A stretch of 50,908 nucleotides of DNA from Butyrivibrio proteoclasticus (GTDB taxonomy: Bacteria; Bacillota; Clostridia; Lachnospirales; Lachnospiraceae), in contig NZ_FOXO01000028.1 in assembly GCF_900115735.1 (NCBI RefSeq), positions 1 through 50,908 of the forward strand, given 5' to 3'. How positions within the stretch are numbered: position 1 is the first letter of the stretch; the number at the start of each line of letters is the position of its first letter. A program made the position numbers and the translations under genes. Of the stretch, positions 1 to 7,608 are shown one piece after another. The notes under the pieces are model-generated. The model searched no databases. It had not been told where the DNA came from and saw nothing but the letters and a program-made list of their open reading frames with translations.

Positions 1-66
1 TACCTCAGCCATATCATTGATGATATTGTTCAGAGTCTGCTTGACTTCTGATGGGAAATTGTTCAT
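1..66 (-). CDS. Transposase-like protein, N-terminal fragment cut by window edge
   Basis: The minus strand opens an ATG at 66 after a good AAGGAGG ribosome binding site with 8-nt spacing and stays open to the window edge (22 codons, beginning MNNFPSEVKQTLNN). The short acidic start resembles the beginning of IS4-like transposases common in Lachnospiraceae, but too little is visible to prove it. The strong hairpin just upstream (118-151) fits an insertion-sequence end. It could equally be another protein; the product call is inference. Confidence 0.4.
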   Translation of the reverse strand, partial: MNNFPSEVKQTLNNIINDMAEV

Positions 67-117
67 AATGTGTACCTCCTTAATCATGAGTGAATGCGAA
101 TACGTTCTTGATTAAGG

Positions 118-151
118 GGCCCCATTCCTGGTGGTAATCAGGAATGGGGCC
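118..151. repeat. Strong GC-rich hairpin upstream of the edge gene
   Basis: GGCCCCATTCCTG (118-130) pairs perfectly with CAGGAATGGGGCC (139-151) across an 8-nt loop, in otherwise AT-rich DNA. It sits about 50 bp upstream of the transposase-like start. Such hairpins near IS ends often block incoming transcription or translation; that role is inferred. Confidence 0.55.
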
Positions 152-224
152 ACACATTTTGATATCTATGTCAATATATATTTTTAGTTTTTTGTATGAA
201 TTATGTTACTGGAACTGTAATCCG

Positions 225-352
225 GTGACAGACCATTCACATGACAAAAATCAGCTCAAATCCGCATGATTAGCTGATTTGAGCTGATTACTCATAATAG
301 TTCTATTTAGTTAAGCTAGGAAACTGGCATTGAGCACACAATGGTCTGTCAC
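225..352. repeat. Nested inverted repeats, possible IS end or remnant
   Basis: GTGACAGACCATT (225-237) recurs inverted as AATGGTCTGTCAC (340-352), and a partial third copy, ACAGACCATTTTT, lies near 369-381. Between the arms is a perfect 14-bp palindrome, AATCAGCTCAAATC (249-262) with GATTTGAGCTGATT (276-289). The rest of 67-540 shows no coding potential. A mobile-element end is the simplest reading. Confidence 0.45.
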
Positions 353-449
353 AATAAAGAATTTGTGAACAGACCATTTTTCCTTAATCTCTCAAATAAT
401 AAACTCTATATTAAAATTATAAACCATATATTGTTTATTATTACAGAAA

Positions 450-481
450 AAAGCGTAGTTTTTATATCATATCTACGCTTT
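450..481 (-). terminator. Hairpin terminator after nuclease paralogue 1
   Basis: AAAGCGTAG (450-458) pairs with CTACGCTTT (473-481), and on the minus strand the stem is followed by a T-rich run. The same AAAGCGTAG stem recurs after the other nuclease copies, so it belongs to the repeated unit. Confidence 0.6.
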
Positions 482-604
482 CGTATTCCTCTATCATTTA
501 CTATTCTCTATGACAAATAACGTTTGTCATTAATACCAACGTTTTATGTATTTCTTTTATACTTTTCAAGTTCATCTTGAAGTTTGGCAATGGTAGCATC
601 TTTA

Positions 605-1525
605 TCAGCAATTATAGCGCTGAGCTCTTTTCTTGTACTCTTCCATAAGTTTATTCAGATATGCATGATCCTTGGTTGCTCTTTGAACATCCGCAGCCCG
701 GTTCTGTTCAAAAAGCCATGCATATAGTTCATTTGTGTTATTAACCCCTTGTTCTAGGCCCTGTTCCAAGCCCCTCTCTATTCCTTGCTTTTCAGCATTC
801 TTCAAATCATCAGCCATAAGTTCCCTTAAAGCTTCACACATGTCTTCTTCACCCCTTATTTTCTCAAATATTGTTTTATTAACGCTTGCACTTATCTGTA
901 GTACCGCATCAGCATTGTTTTTATCGCCCTGCTCTTTTAATTTACTTGCTTCTGTGATGAAGTTCCTTATATCGCCTTCATCAGCATTTGCAGTCATTAT
1001 CTTAAGTGAATTAAGTTCATTATCTTTTAATTCTGATAACACAACTATTAAAATTGGAACAACTATTATTCCACTAATCTGATATATTCCAGGATATAAT
1101 CTCGTTACGACACATCCTTCATCATCTAATTGTCTAAATAATTTATTGGGCCTTCTAATCCTGCATATTGTAATTGTAATCTCATCAGCCCTTATTTCAT
1201 TTACATAATTTCCTAAACTCTTAAAAATCCCACTATATCCTATACATTTCCAAAGTACATCAATATCAAGCGCATCATCAGGATTTTTATACTCAATTAT
1301 ATTGTATTTTCTGAAACTTCTACCTATATCATTATCAATTACTATTTGCGTATTATTTTTCACTACCAAAAAATCAATCCGCAATGGCTGTTTTGAAAGA
1401 AGACGTTCTCTTTCAATTTCAATATCACTAGTGTAGTTTCTAAAGCTATATCTTAAGCCTCCTTCAAAACCGGAATGCCAGTCCATACGCCTTTTCTCAC
1501 TACTGTTATTGTTTTCTTCGTTCAT
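605..1525 (-). CDS. PD-(D/E)XK nuclease-like protein, paralogue 1 (Rpn/transposase-associated type)
   Basis: Predicted intracellular protein of 306 residues. Near the N-terminus it has a PD-(D/E)XK-like core: D51 in RIDFLVV, then E78 and K80 in IIEYKNPDD. It is followed by a conserved helical region (EKIRGEEDMCEALRELMADD) and a Gln/Glu-rich stretch with repeated EQG. Proteins of this kind resemble recombination-promoting nuclease (Rpn) and PDDEXK transposase-associated families; the exact substrate is unknown. Start: ATG at 1525, 12 nt after GGAGGTG. The C-terminus is probably frameshifted. Removing one A from the AAAA run near codon 295 continues the frame as ELSAIIADKDATIAKLQ to a stop at 544-546, a coiled-coil tail of the kind I recall from related Lachnospiraceae proteins. 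Two full paralogues and one fragment follow within 4 kb. Confidence 0.8.
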   Translation of the reverse strand: MNEENNNSSEKRRMDWHSGFEGGLRYSFRNYTSDIEIERERLLSKQPLRIDFLVVKNNTQIVIDNDIGRSFRKYNIIEYKNPDDALDIDVLWKCIGYSGIFKSLGNYVNEIRADEITITICRIRRPNKLFRQLDDEGCVVTRLYPGIYQISGIIVVPILIVVLSELKDNELNSLKIMTANADEGDIRNFITEASKLKEQGDKNNADAVLQISASVNKTIFEKIRGEEDMCEALRELMADDLKNAEKQGIERGLEQGLEQGVNNTNELYAWLFEQNRAADVQRATKDHAYLNKLMEEYKKRAQRYNC

Positions 1526-1527
1526 TA

Positions 1528-1805
1528 AAAATTATAGCACCTCCTATTTTTATCAACAATGTTCTTTCTTTGCATTTGAAATACCGCTAACACCAGATTT
1601 ATAACACAGCATTTAAGACATGCTGCCCGTATTAGCAGTTGCCAGATGGCAAGAATAAACAATCAGCCAAACCAACTTATCATAATCACTTGACTGTGTA
1701 AATATGAGGTGTGCAATCTTAAGAATTTCTACTGTAATTCTTAAGGTTTTCTTAAGAAATTAACTATATACAAAATTTAAGTAAAAAGAAAAGCGTAGAT
1801 TTTGT
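1528..1805. repeat. 278-bp noncoding repeat unit, copy A
   Basis: This stretch upstream of nuclease 1 matches 2738-3015 with only three mismatches by eye (around 1640, 1706 and 1787). It holds the shared ribosome binding site, a TGCTG-rich dyad, three CTTAAG sites, including the dyad CTTAAGAATT-N8-AATTCTTAAG, and the start of the next terminator stem. It lies between nuclease 1 and nuclease 2 and probably carries the promoter of nuclease 1. Diverged copies lie at about 5574-5830 and 49090-49305. Confidence 0.85.
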
Positions 1806-1822
1806 TATGTCAAAACCCACGC
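1793..1822 (-). terminator. Hairpin terminator after nuclease paralogue 2
   Basis: GCGTAGATTTTG (1793-1804) pairs with CAAAACCCACGC (1811-1822). The two non-Watson-Crick positions are G-U wobbles only when read as minus-strand RNA, which supports minus-strand function. A T-rich run follows on that strand. Confidence 0.55.
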
Positions 1823-1863
1823 CTCAAATTCCCTCAAATTCACATAAGTTATATCTATATCTT

Positions 1864-2736
1864 TTATTCCAGATATTTCTTAGCTTTGTCTTCTGAGATT
1901 TTATATTGCTCGGATAATCGCTTAATAATTGTGGAATCATCCACATTCATACCTCTTAGTATATCTACAGTGCCAAATATTCCCTGCTCTAATCCCTGCT
2001 TTTCTGCTTGTTTTAAATCGTCAGCCATCAATTCTCTTAACGCTTCACACATATCTTCCTCACCTCGTATCTTTTCAAATATCGTTCTGTTAACATTTGC
2101 ACTTATCTGTAAGACGGCATCGGCGTTGCTTTTATCGCCGCTTCTTTTCAGCTTACTCGCTTCTTCAATAAAGCTTCTTACGTCGGTTTCATCAGCGTTT
2201 GAAGTCATGATTTTAAGTGCATTTAATTCCTTATCATATAACTCAGATAATACCGCTACCATAATAGGAATAACAACAATCCCGCTGATCTGGTATATTC
2301 CCGGATAAAGCTTACTTACAACAAATCCGCTCTTTTCAAGTTGTTTAAATAAGCTTAACGGTTTTCTGCTTCTGCATATAGTTATTGTTATTTCGTCTGT
2401 TTTTATTGCATCTACAGTATTTCCAAGATTTTTATAAATTCCTGTATATCCTATACATTTCCACAGAACATCTACATTTAGAGCATCATCAGGATTTTTA
2501 TACTCTATAAGATTGTATTTCTTAAAACTTCTTCCTATATCATTATCAATTACTACCTGCTCGTTCTTTTTTACCACTAAAAAATCAATTCGCAAGGGCT
2601 CCTTTGAAAGCAGATGCTCTCTTTCAATTTCGATATCATCAGCGTAGTTTCTAAGGCTGTATCTTAGGCCGCCTTCAAAGCCAGAATGCCAGTCCAGACG
2701 CTGATTACTATCACCCATATTATTTTCCTTACTCAC
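1864..2736 (-). CDS. PD-(D/E)XK nuclease-like protein, paralogue 2
   Basis: This paralogue shares the whole N-terminal ~245 residues with its neighbours at very roughly 75% identity: the DWHSGFEGGLRYS opening, RIDFLVV, IIEYK-type core (here NLIEYKNPDD) and the MCEALRELMADD helix. Its C-terminal module differs from both others: a short tail with DDSTIIKRLSEQYKISED that looks like a small helical or HTH-like domain. Start: GTG at 2736 is chosen because the conserved GGAGGTG and spacer align exactly with the ATG starts of the other copies; upstream codons would overlap that ribosome binding site. MGDSNQ at 2718 is an alternative. Role presumed nucleic-acid cleavage or recombination; not proven. 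Confidence 0.8.
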   Translation of the reverse strand: MSKENNMGDSNQRLDWHSGFEGGLRYSLRNYADDIEIEREHLLSKEPLRIDFLVVKKNEQVVIDNDIGRSFKKYNLIEYKNPDDALNVDVLWKCIGYTGIYKNLGNTVDAIKTDEITITICRSRKPLSLFKQLEKSGFVVSKLYPGIYQISGIVVIPIMVAVLSELYDKELNALKIMTSNADETDVRSFIEEASKLKRSGDKSNADAVLQISANVNRTIFEKIRGEEDMCEALRELMADDLKQAEKQGLEQGIFGTVDILRGMNVDDSTIIKRLSEQYKISEDKAKKYLE

Positions 2737-2737
2737 A

Positions 2738-3015
2738 AAAATTATAGCACCTCCTATTTTTATCAACAATGTTCTTTCTTTGCATTTGAAATACCGCTAA
2801 CACCAGATTTATAACACAGCATTTAAGACATGCTGCCCATATTAGCAGTTGCCAGATGGCAAGAATAAACAATCAGCCAAACCAACTTATCATAATCACT
2901 TGACTGTGTAAATATGAAGTGTGCAATCTTAAGAATTTCTACTGTAATTCTTAAGGTTTTCTTAAGAAATTAACTATATACAAAATTTAAGTAAAAGGAA
3001 AAGCGTAGATTTTGT
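2738..3015. repeat. 278-bp noncoding repeat unit, copy B
   Basis: Near-identical to 1528-1805, at a constant offset of 1210 bp. It includes the ribosome binding site of nuclease 2, the three CTTAAG sites and the adjoining terminator stem. The noncoding unit is far better conserved (about 99%) than the proteins beside it (about 75%), suggesting recent gene conversion or duplication of the spacer, or strong selection. Confidence 0.85.
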
Positions 3016-3032
3016 ATCATATCTACGCTTTT
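2999..3032 (-). terminator. Hairpin terminator after the broken nuclease copy
   Basis: AAAGCGTAGAT pairs with ATCTACGCTTT across an 8-10-nt loop, followed on the minus strand by TTCC and a T-containing tract. Same stem sequence as the terminator at 450-481. Confidence 0.6.
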
Positions 3033-3053
3033 AAGTATTCTTTGATATTCAAA

Positions 3054-3445
3054 TTATATATTTTTCTTTTCCCTATAGTCCGCATAAACAGCTTCACTAT
3101 CATATTCTGGAGCATACTTTTCAGCACATGAAACTATATCTTTTATTGTACTTTCTGTTTCTTCGAGCTCTTCAGCTATAGTTGAAATAGTTTTTCCCTT
3201 AATTAGTTTTTTGCACACCAGCTCAACAATATGCTTATCAGCTCCTTGTTCTATTCCCAGCTCTATCCCCTGTTTCTCTGCTTTTTTTAGGTCATCAGCC
3301 ATTAATTCTCTTAACGCTTCGCACATATCTTCCTCACCTCGTATCTTTTCAAATATCGTCTTGTTAGTGTTTGCATTTATTTGAAGCACGGCATCAGCAT
3401 TGTTCTTATCACCTTGTTTTTTCTAATTTACTTACTTCAGCAATA
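3054..3445 (-). pseudogene. Truncated nuclease paralogue 3 (C-terminal part only)
   Basis: Only the C-terminal third of a nuclease paralogue remains, from about ISKLE-QGDKNNADAV to a stop at 3054. Its tail (ADKHIVE...KKLIKGKTISTIAEEL) is almost the same as that of the full copy at 4628-5572, at about 95% nucleotide identity. The 5' end is joined directly to the acetyltransferase gene, whose TGA at 3437-3439 lies inside the remnant. There is also a one-base insertion in the A run near 3421-3426 (LEKTR-stop in one frame, QGDKNN in the other). A GTG at 3389 could start a 111-residue product made only of the C-terminal module. Most likely a recombination scar, though an expressed small C-terminal product, as known for Rpn loci, cannot be excluded. 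Confidence 0.75.
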
Positions 3446-4048
3446 ATCCCCCACATCAAACCTACGATCCCGATAGTAGAAGTCCCTATCCTTTTCAGTA
3501 ATTTCACGGATTATCTTACATGGATTACCGGCAGCTATTACATTATCCGGAATATCCTTAGTTACTACGCTTCCCGCACCGATCACCACATTGTTTCCTA
3601 TGGTTACTCCCGGCAGAATACATGTATTTCCGCCAATCCAAACATTATCGCCGATAGTAATTGCTATTCCATATTCATAACCTGAATTGCGAGAGTCTGG
3701 ATGAACAGGGTGACCAGCGGTATAAATTGAAACATTAGGTGCAATCTGAGCATTGTCACCGATTTTCACCTTTCCAACATCGAGAATAGTGAGATTATAA
3801 TTGGCAAAAAAGTTCTCACCCACCTCAATGTTATACCCATAGTCGCAATGAAAAGGAGCTTCAATGTTGATATTTTTTCCTGTTTTACCTAGTATTTCTT
3901 TAATAAGCCTGTCTTGAGCTTCAAAATCGCCAGGTTCAAGATTATTGTACTTATATATCTTCTTTTTGTTTTCAAGACGTTCCTCGCTTAAGCCGTCCAT
4001 CCATGCCTTGTAAGGAAGTTCTGCCAACATTCTCTCTTTTTGATTCAT
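3437..4048 (-). CDS. Sugar O-acetyltransferase, maltose/galactoside type (hexapeptide repeat)
   Basis: Transfers an acetyl group from acetyl-CoA to a sugar hydroxyl in the cytoplasm; members act as trimers. The 203-residue length is normal for Maa/LacA. It opens with the family leader ERMLAELPYKAW, then left-handed beta-helix hexapeptides, the catalytic histidine in TAGHPVHPDSR, and the C-terminal IGDNVWIGG and VVTKDIPDNVIAAGNP coils. Start: ATG at 4048 with GGGAG 6 nt upstream, rather than the ATG at 4069, which has no ribosome binding site. It lies 56 nt after the gamma-carbonic-anhydrase-like gene on the same strand. The last codons abut and use bases of the broken nuclease copy, so the extreme C-terminus (GDYC) may be altered by the junction. 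Sugar substrate unknown. Confidence 0.88.
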   Translation of the reverse strand: MNQKERMLAELPYKAWMDGLSEERLENKKKIYKYNNLEPGDFEAQDRLIKEILGKTGKNINIEAPFHCDYGYNIEVGENFFANYNLTILDVGKVKIGDNAQIAPNVSIYTAGHPVHPDSRNSGYEYGIAITIGDNVWIGGNTCILPGVTIGNNVVIGAGSVVTKDIPDNVIAAGNPCKIIREITEKDRDFYYRDRRFDVGDYC

Positions 4049-4104
4049 TTTTATCTCCCGGTTATTCATTACACAATAATTCCCACTACCATTTCATAGA
4101 AAAG

Positions 4105-4605
4105 TTAACAGCTTTTATCCATCGCCTTCCTTGCATGCTCCACATAAAGGGCTGCATTGTCCAGTATCCCCTGCTTTTCCTCATCTGTCAGCTGTCTTAC
4201 TACTTTTGCAGGAGAGCCATAAACCATGGAACCCGAAGGTATCTCTACATTTTCCGTAACAAGAGCCCCTGCACCGATGATGCAGTCATCTCCTATCCTG
4301 GCACCGTTCATTATGATGGCTCCCATACCTATAAGAACTCTGTTTCCGACCTCACAGCCATGGACTATTGCGCTATGTCCTATAGTGACATCATCTCCAA
4401 CTACAAGCTTATATTTTTTATCAACATGAAGGCAGGCAAGGTCCTGAATGTTGGTACGTTCACCAATAGCAATCTTGCAAGAATCTCCTCTTACTACAGC
4501 GTTATACCAGACAGCACTGTCCTTCCCTATCGAAACATCACCTATTACTTTTGCGCCATCTGCTATGTAAACAGTTTTATCAATTACATGTTCAGTATTT
4601 TTCAT
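4105..4605 (-). CDS. Gamma-carbonic anhydrase-like hexapeptide protein
   Basis: Left-handed beta-helix protein of 166 residues, the usual size for the family. All three metal-binding histidines of gamma-carbonic anhydrases are visible: H in CLHVD, then both in IGHSAIVHGC. RGD in NAVVRGD, NIQD and the C-terminal YGSPAKVVRQL are also typical. Many family members (YrdA/PaaY-like) have uncertain activity, so CO2 hydration is plausible but not shown. Start: ATG at 4605; an upstream open stretch to 4701 reads back through the end of the nuclease gene and is rejected. It begins 22 nt after the stop of the full nuclease copy, so the two may be cotranscribed. The gene and its acetyltransferase partner lie between direct repeats of the nuclease 3' end. 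Confidence 0.88.
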   Translation of the reverse strand: MKNTEHVIDKTVYIADGAKVIGDVSIGKDSAVWYNAVVRGDSCKIAIGERTNIQDLACLHVDKKYKLVVGDDVTIGHSAIVHGCEVGNRVLIGMGAIIMNGARIGDDCIIGAGALVTENVEIPSGSMVYGSPAKVVRQLTDEEKQGILDNAALYVEHARKAMDKSC

Positions 4606-4627
4606 TACGCCACTTTTCCCATGTTTA

Positions 4628-5572
4628 TTATGTATTTTTCTTTTCCCTATATTCCGCATAAACAGCTTCAATGTCATATTCAGGAGCATGCTTTTCAGCA
4701 CATGAAACTATATCTTTTATTGTACTTTCTGTTTCTTCGAGCTCTTCAGCTATAGTTGAAATAGTTTTTCCCTTAATAAGTTTTTTGCATACTTGCTCAA
4801 CAATATGCTTATCAGCTCCTTGTTCTATTCCCTGTTTCTCTGCATTTTTTAAGTCATCAGCCATTAATTCTCTCAATGCTTCACACATATCTTTTTCTCC
4901 TCGTATCTTTTCAAATATTGTCTTGTTAATGTTTGCACTTATTTGAAGCACAGCATCAGCATTGTTCTTATCACCTTGTGTTTCCAATTTACTTATTTCC
5001 GTAATGAAGCTCCTTATATCGTCTTCATCCGCATTAGATATCATGATTTTAAGAGCCTTAAGTTCTTTATCATTTAGTTCAGAAAGAACTACAATCAAAA
5101 TTGGAACTATTATTATTCCACTAATCTGATATATCCCCGGATACAACTTGGTTACTATATATCCGTCATTTTCCAGCTGTTCAAATAACTTTATTGGCTT
5201 TCTGCTTCTACAAATAGTGATTGTTATTTCGTCAGCCTTTATTTCATCTACAACATTGCCAAGTCCTTTATAGATTCCTCCATAACCGATACATTTCCAT
5301 AGAACATCGATATTGAGCGCATCGTCAGGATTTTTGTACTCAATTATGTTGTATTTCCTAAAGCTTCTACCTATATCATTATCAATTACTATTTGAATAT
5401 TCTTTTTTACAATTAAAAAATCAATACGTAAAGGCTCTTTGGAAAGAAGATGTTCTCTCTCTATTTCAATATCATCAGCATAGTTTCTAAAGCTATATCT
5501 AAGCCCTCCTTCAAAGCCGGAATGCCAGTCCAGCCGCTTCTTTCCACCATCTTTATTACTTTTTTCGCTCAT
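4628..5572 (-). CDS. PD-(D/E)XK nuclease-like protein, paralogue 4
   Basis: Full-length 314-residue member with the same N-terminal nuclease core as its neighbours (RIDFLIV, then IIEYKNPDD) and the MCEALRELMADD helix. Its C-terminal module is of the HTH-like ISTIAEELEETESTIKDIV type, shared only with the broken copy at 3054-3445. Start: ATG at 5572 after the conserved GGAGGTG. No terminator follows; instead the gamma-carbonic-anhydrase-like gene starts 22 nt later. By analogy to Rpn proteins it may cleave DNA and promote recombination or abortive phage defence; this is inference from family resemblance. Confidence 0.82.
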   Translation of the reverse strand: MSEKSNKDGGKKRLDWHSGFEGGLRYSFRNYADDIEIEREHLLSKEPLRIDFLIVKKNIQIVIDNDIGRSFRKYNIIEYKNPDDALNIDVLWKCIGYGGIYKGLGNVVDEIKADEITITICRSRKPIKLFEQLENDGYIVTKLYPGIYQISGIIIVPILIVVLSELNDKELKALKIMISNADEDDIRSFITEISKLETQGDKNNADAVLQISANINKTIFEKIRGEKDMCEALRELMADDLKNAEKQGIEQGADKHIVEQVCKKLIKGKTISTIAEELEETESTIKDIVSCAEKHAPEYDIEAVYAEYREKKNT

Positions 5573-5573
5573 T

Positions 5574-5830
5574 AAAAATTATAGCACCTCCTATTTTTAT
5601 CAACAATGTTCTTTACACTTGAGATACTGCCAACACCAGATTTCATCACAGCATTTTAGACATGCTGTTCGCATTAACAGTCGCCTGATGGCAAGAATTA
5701 ATAATCAGCCAAAAGAACTTATCATAAACTTTTGACCGAGTAAATATTTAGCACGCAATCTTAAGAATTTCTACTGCAAATCTTAAGGATGTCTTAAGAA
5801 ATAAACTAAATTCAGAATTTAAGCACAGAA
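5574..5830. repeat. Diverged noncoding repeat unit, copy C
   Basis: Upstream region of nuclease 4. Its first ~40 bp are identical to copies A and B; the rest is clearly related but much diverged. The three CTTAAG sites are kept in the same order and spacing (5760-5803), inside a common AATCTTAAGAATTTCTA core. Likely promoter region of nuclease 4. Confidence 0.7.
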
Positions 5831-5833
5831 AAA

Positions 5834-5860
5834 AGCGCAAACCTTATAATGGTCTGCGCT
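5834..5860 (-). terminator. Terminator after SIMPL-domain gene
   Basis: AGCGCA (5834-5839) pairs with TGCGCT (5855-5860) with further partial pairing inside. On the minus strand the stem is followed by TTTTTTCTG. It separates the SIMPL gene from the nuclease region. Confidence 0.65.
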
Positions 5861-5915
5861 AAATCACATCATGTCATTAAATCATCATCAAATAACTTTT
5901 CTCATTGAGTCCAGC

Positions 5916-6665
5916 TTACTTCAGATCATACTCCAACCTGACAGTTATAGTAGCAGTCTTATAACGTGAGCTTGTATCGAAGGCTCCGTCGTAGGAATAG
6001 CTGCTTGTTCCTGAGTTTTTAGCTGTAATCTGGAAAACTCCAAGGCTTGAATTTTTGAGTTTTCCAAGCTTGGCGCCGGAGTTCTCGGCAACTATATCGA
6101 TCCTGTCCTTGGCATTTATTGAAGCTTTATCGATAAGATCAAGTTTTAGGGCATCAAGATCTGAATAGTAGTACTCAGGATAATCAGATGTCAATTCAAC
6201 TCCTTTATCCAAAAGAGTGGAAATATCTCTGGAAATCTTTTCAACATTATCGAGATTGCCTGATGAAACAGTTACGCTCTGGGTAAGCTGATAACCATCC
6301 GGCTCAGAGCCTGTGTAATTGCCGTTAGCATCATAAATATCTCTGTAGGTTCTGCTGATGTCAACAGAGCTGAAAACTATCTCATCTTCAGATACATTGT
6401 TATCCAAAAGGTACTGTCTTACGTAATCAGCGTCCTGCTTAACTTTTGCATAGGCTTCCTGGGATGTATATGCAACTGACGAAAAAGAGCCTCTCCAAAT
6501 AATAATGTCAGCTTCAAAATCAACGCTTGCGCTTCCCGTCGCAGAAATGACATGGCTGCTTTCTGATCTGAAATGGGATAATCCAAATGACAACAGCCCG
6601 CAGCTAGCTACAATACAAACTCCAAGGATAAGCACGTTCACCCAACTTTTTTTCTTTTCTTCCAT
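5916..6665 (-). CDS. SIMPL domain-containing (DUF541) membrane-anchored protein
   Basis: Protein of 249 residues. It has a charged start (MEEKKKSW), one hydrophobic segment (about residues 9-27) that should anchor it facing outside, and then a SIMPL/DUF541 domain beginning with VISATGSASVDFEADI and ending with ATITVRLEYDL. SIMPL-domain proteins are periplasmic or surface proteins of poorly defined function. Start: ATG at 6665 with AGGAGG 6 nt upstream; the 11 codons above it contain the ribosome binding site. Monocistronic by spacing, closed by the terminator at 5834-5860. Confidence 0.85.
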   Translation of the reverse strand: MEEKKKSWVNVLILGVCIVASCGLLSFGLSHFRSESSHVISATGSASVDFEADIIIWRGSFSSVAYTSQEAYAKVKQDADYVRQYLLDNNVSEDEIVFSSVDISRTYRDIYDANGNYTGSEPDGYQLTQSVTVSSGNLDNVEKISRDISTLLDKGVELTSDYPEYYYSDLDALKLDLIDKASINAKDRIDIVAENSGAKLGKLKNSSLGVFQITAKNSGTSSYSYDGAFDTSSRYKTATITVRLEYDLK

Positions 6666-6803
6666 AACACACCTCCTGATAAAATGATACATCTGCAAAT
6701 CATATAAAGTATCACTTTTATCATAGCATTTTTAACACTTCTACGCATTTCATATCATTGCTCAAATAGACCATTATCCGAAATCTGCTCTTTCACTCCC
6801 CAG

Positions 6804-7463
6804 TCAAATCAGTCCGCACTCATAGGTCTCGATTGGATGCCCTAAAAGTTCTATGATCTTAAGCTCATCCACAGCGTCGTATACTGCGTTATGAACTTCA
6901 CGGTATTTGTTATTACCTGTTAAAAAATGCATGATCGGCTCAACGCCATACCCGGTCTTTAATCTGCCGGTTTTACAGCAAGGAAGCTCCGCAGGAATAG
7001 ATGTGTTGAACTGCTTGTAGGCAGCTATACGCATAATGTCGTACCAGTCAAATTCCTGCAGCTCAGGAAGGTGATTATAATCAAACTTTGCATTGTAAGC
7101 AAAAATTTTATCTATACCATTTTTATTCAAAAAAGCTTTCAGATCAGCCAATGCATCTGACCTGGTCATTGATTTTCCTTTAATTTCGCCATAATACATA
7201 ACATTGGAGTAAATACCGCCCACACGGCATTCCGGGTCAAAGACATAATATCTTTTTCCAAGAAGTTTATAGGTAGACGCATCTGCTATAGCAACACCAA
7301 GACTCATAACTTCATCATTCCAGTTGGTCTCAGTATCAATAACTGCAATTACGGTACCAAAATCATAGCTCTTTACTTCTTCCACCAGTCTATTTTCTTT
7401 AGCTTTTTCCTTATTTCCGGACTGATTTTTTATCAAGTTCAAAAACTCAAGTGAGCTGTTCAT
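6804..7463 (-). CDS. DEDD-family 3'-5' exonuclease-like protein
   Basis: Protein of 219 residues with the layout of a DnaQ-like exonuclease: D and E in VIAVIDTET, a second acidic motif in AYNAKFDYNHL, and HNAVYDAVDEL as the HxAxxD motif. This suggests a nuclease acting on DNA or RNA ends; no polymerase domain is attached. Start: ATG at 7463 with AGGA 5 nt upstream is preferred to GTG at 7487. It stands alone between the SIMPL gene and leuA. I do not recognise a specific subfamily. Confidence 0.75.
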   Translation of the reverse strand: MNSSLEFLNLIKNQSGNKEKAKENRLVEEVKSYDFGTVIAVIDTETNWNDEVMSLGVAIADASTYKLLGKRYYVFDPECRVGGIYSNVMYYGEIKGKSMTRSDALADLKAFLNKNGIDKIFAYNAKFDYNHLPELQEFDWYDIMRIAAYKQFNTSIPAELPCCKTGRLKTGYGVEPIMHFLTGNNKYREVHNAVYDAVDELKIIELLGHPIETYECGLI

Positions 7464-7584
7464 ATAAATCCTGCCTTTAATTATCACTACATTCGATCTT
7501 TATGATCTCAGAACTCAATTATAGATTCTTTGATTTCTTTTATCAAATTATGTATTTCAAGCTAAGTATTTCAAGCTATGATAT

Positions 7585-7608
7585 AAAAAAAGTGCCATAG
7601 GCACTTTT
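7585..7608 (-). terminator. Terminator of leuA
   Basis: AAAAAAGTGCC-ATA-GGCACTTTTTT, a near-perfect palindrome directly after the leuA stop codon, with T runs on both strands, so it could act in either direction. Confidence 0.85.

Noticed and set aside
735..1082. Plus-strand open frames opposite the nuclease genes
   Set aside because: Antisense shadows of well-supported minus-strand genes, without ribosome binding sites.
1528..1560. TATAAT upstream of nuclease genes as a -10 box
   Set aside because: It falls between the GGAGGTG ribosome binding site and the start codon in all copies, so it cannot be the promoter of these genes.
4606..4701. N-terminal extension of the gamma-carbonic-anhydrase-like gene
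   Set aside because: The extra codons are the antisense-frame overlap with the end of the nuclease gene; family length fits the ATG at 4605.
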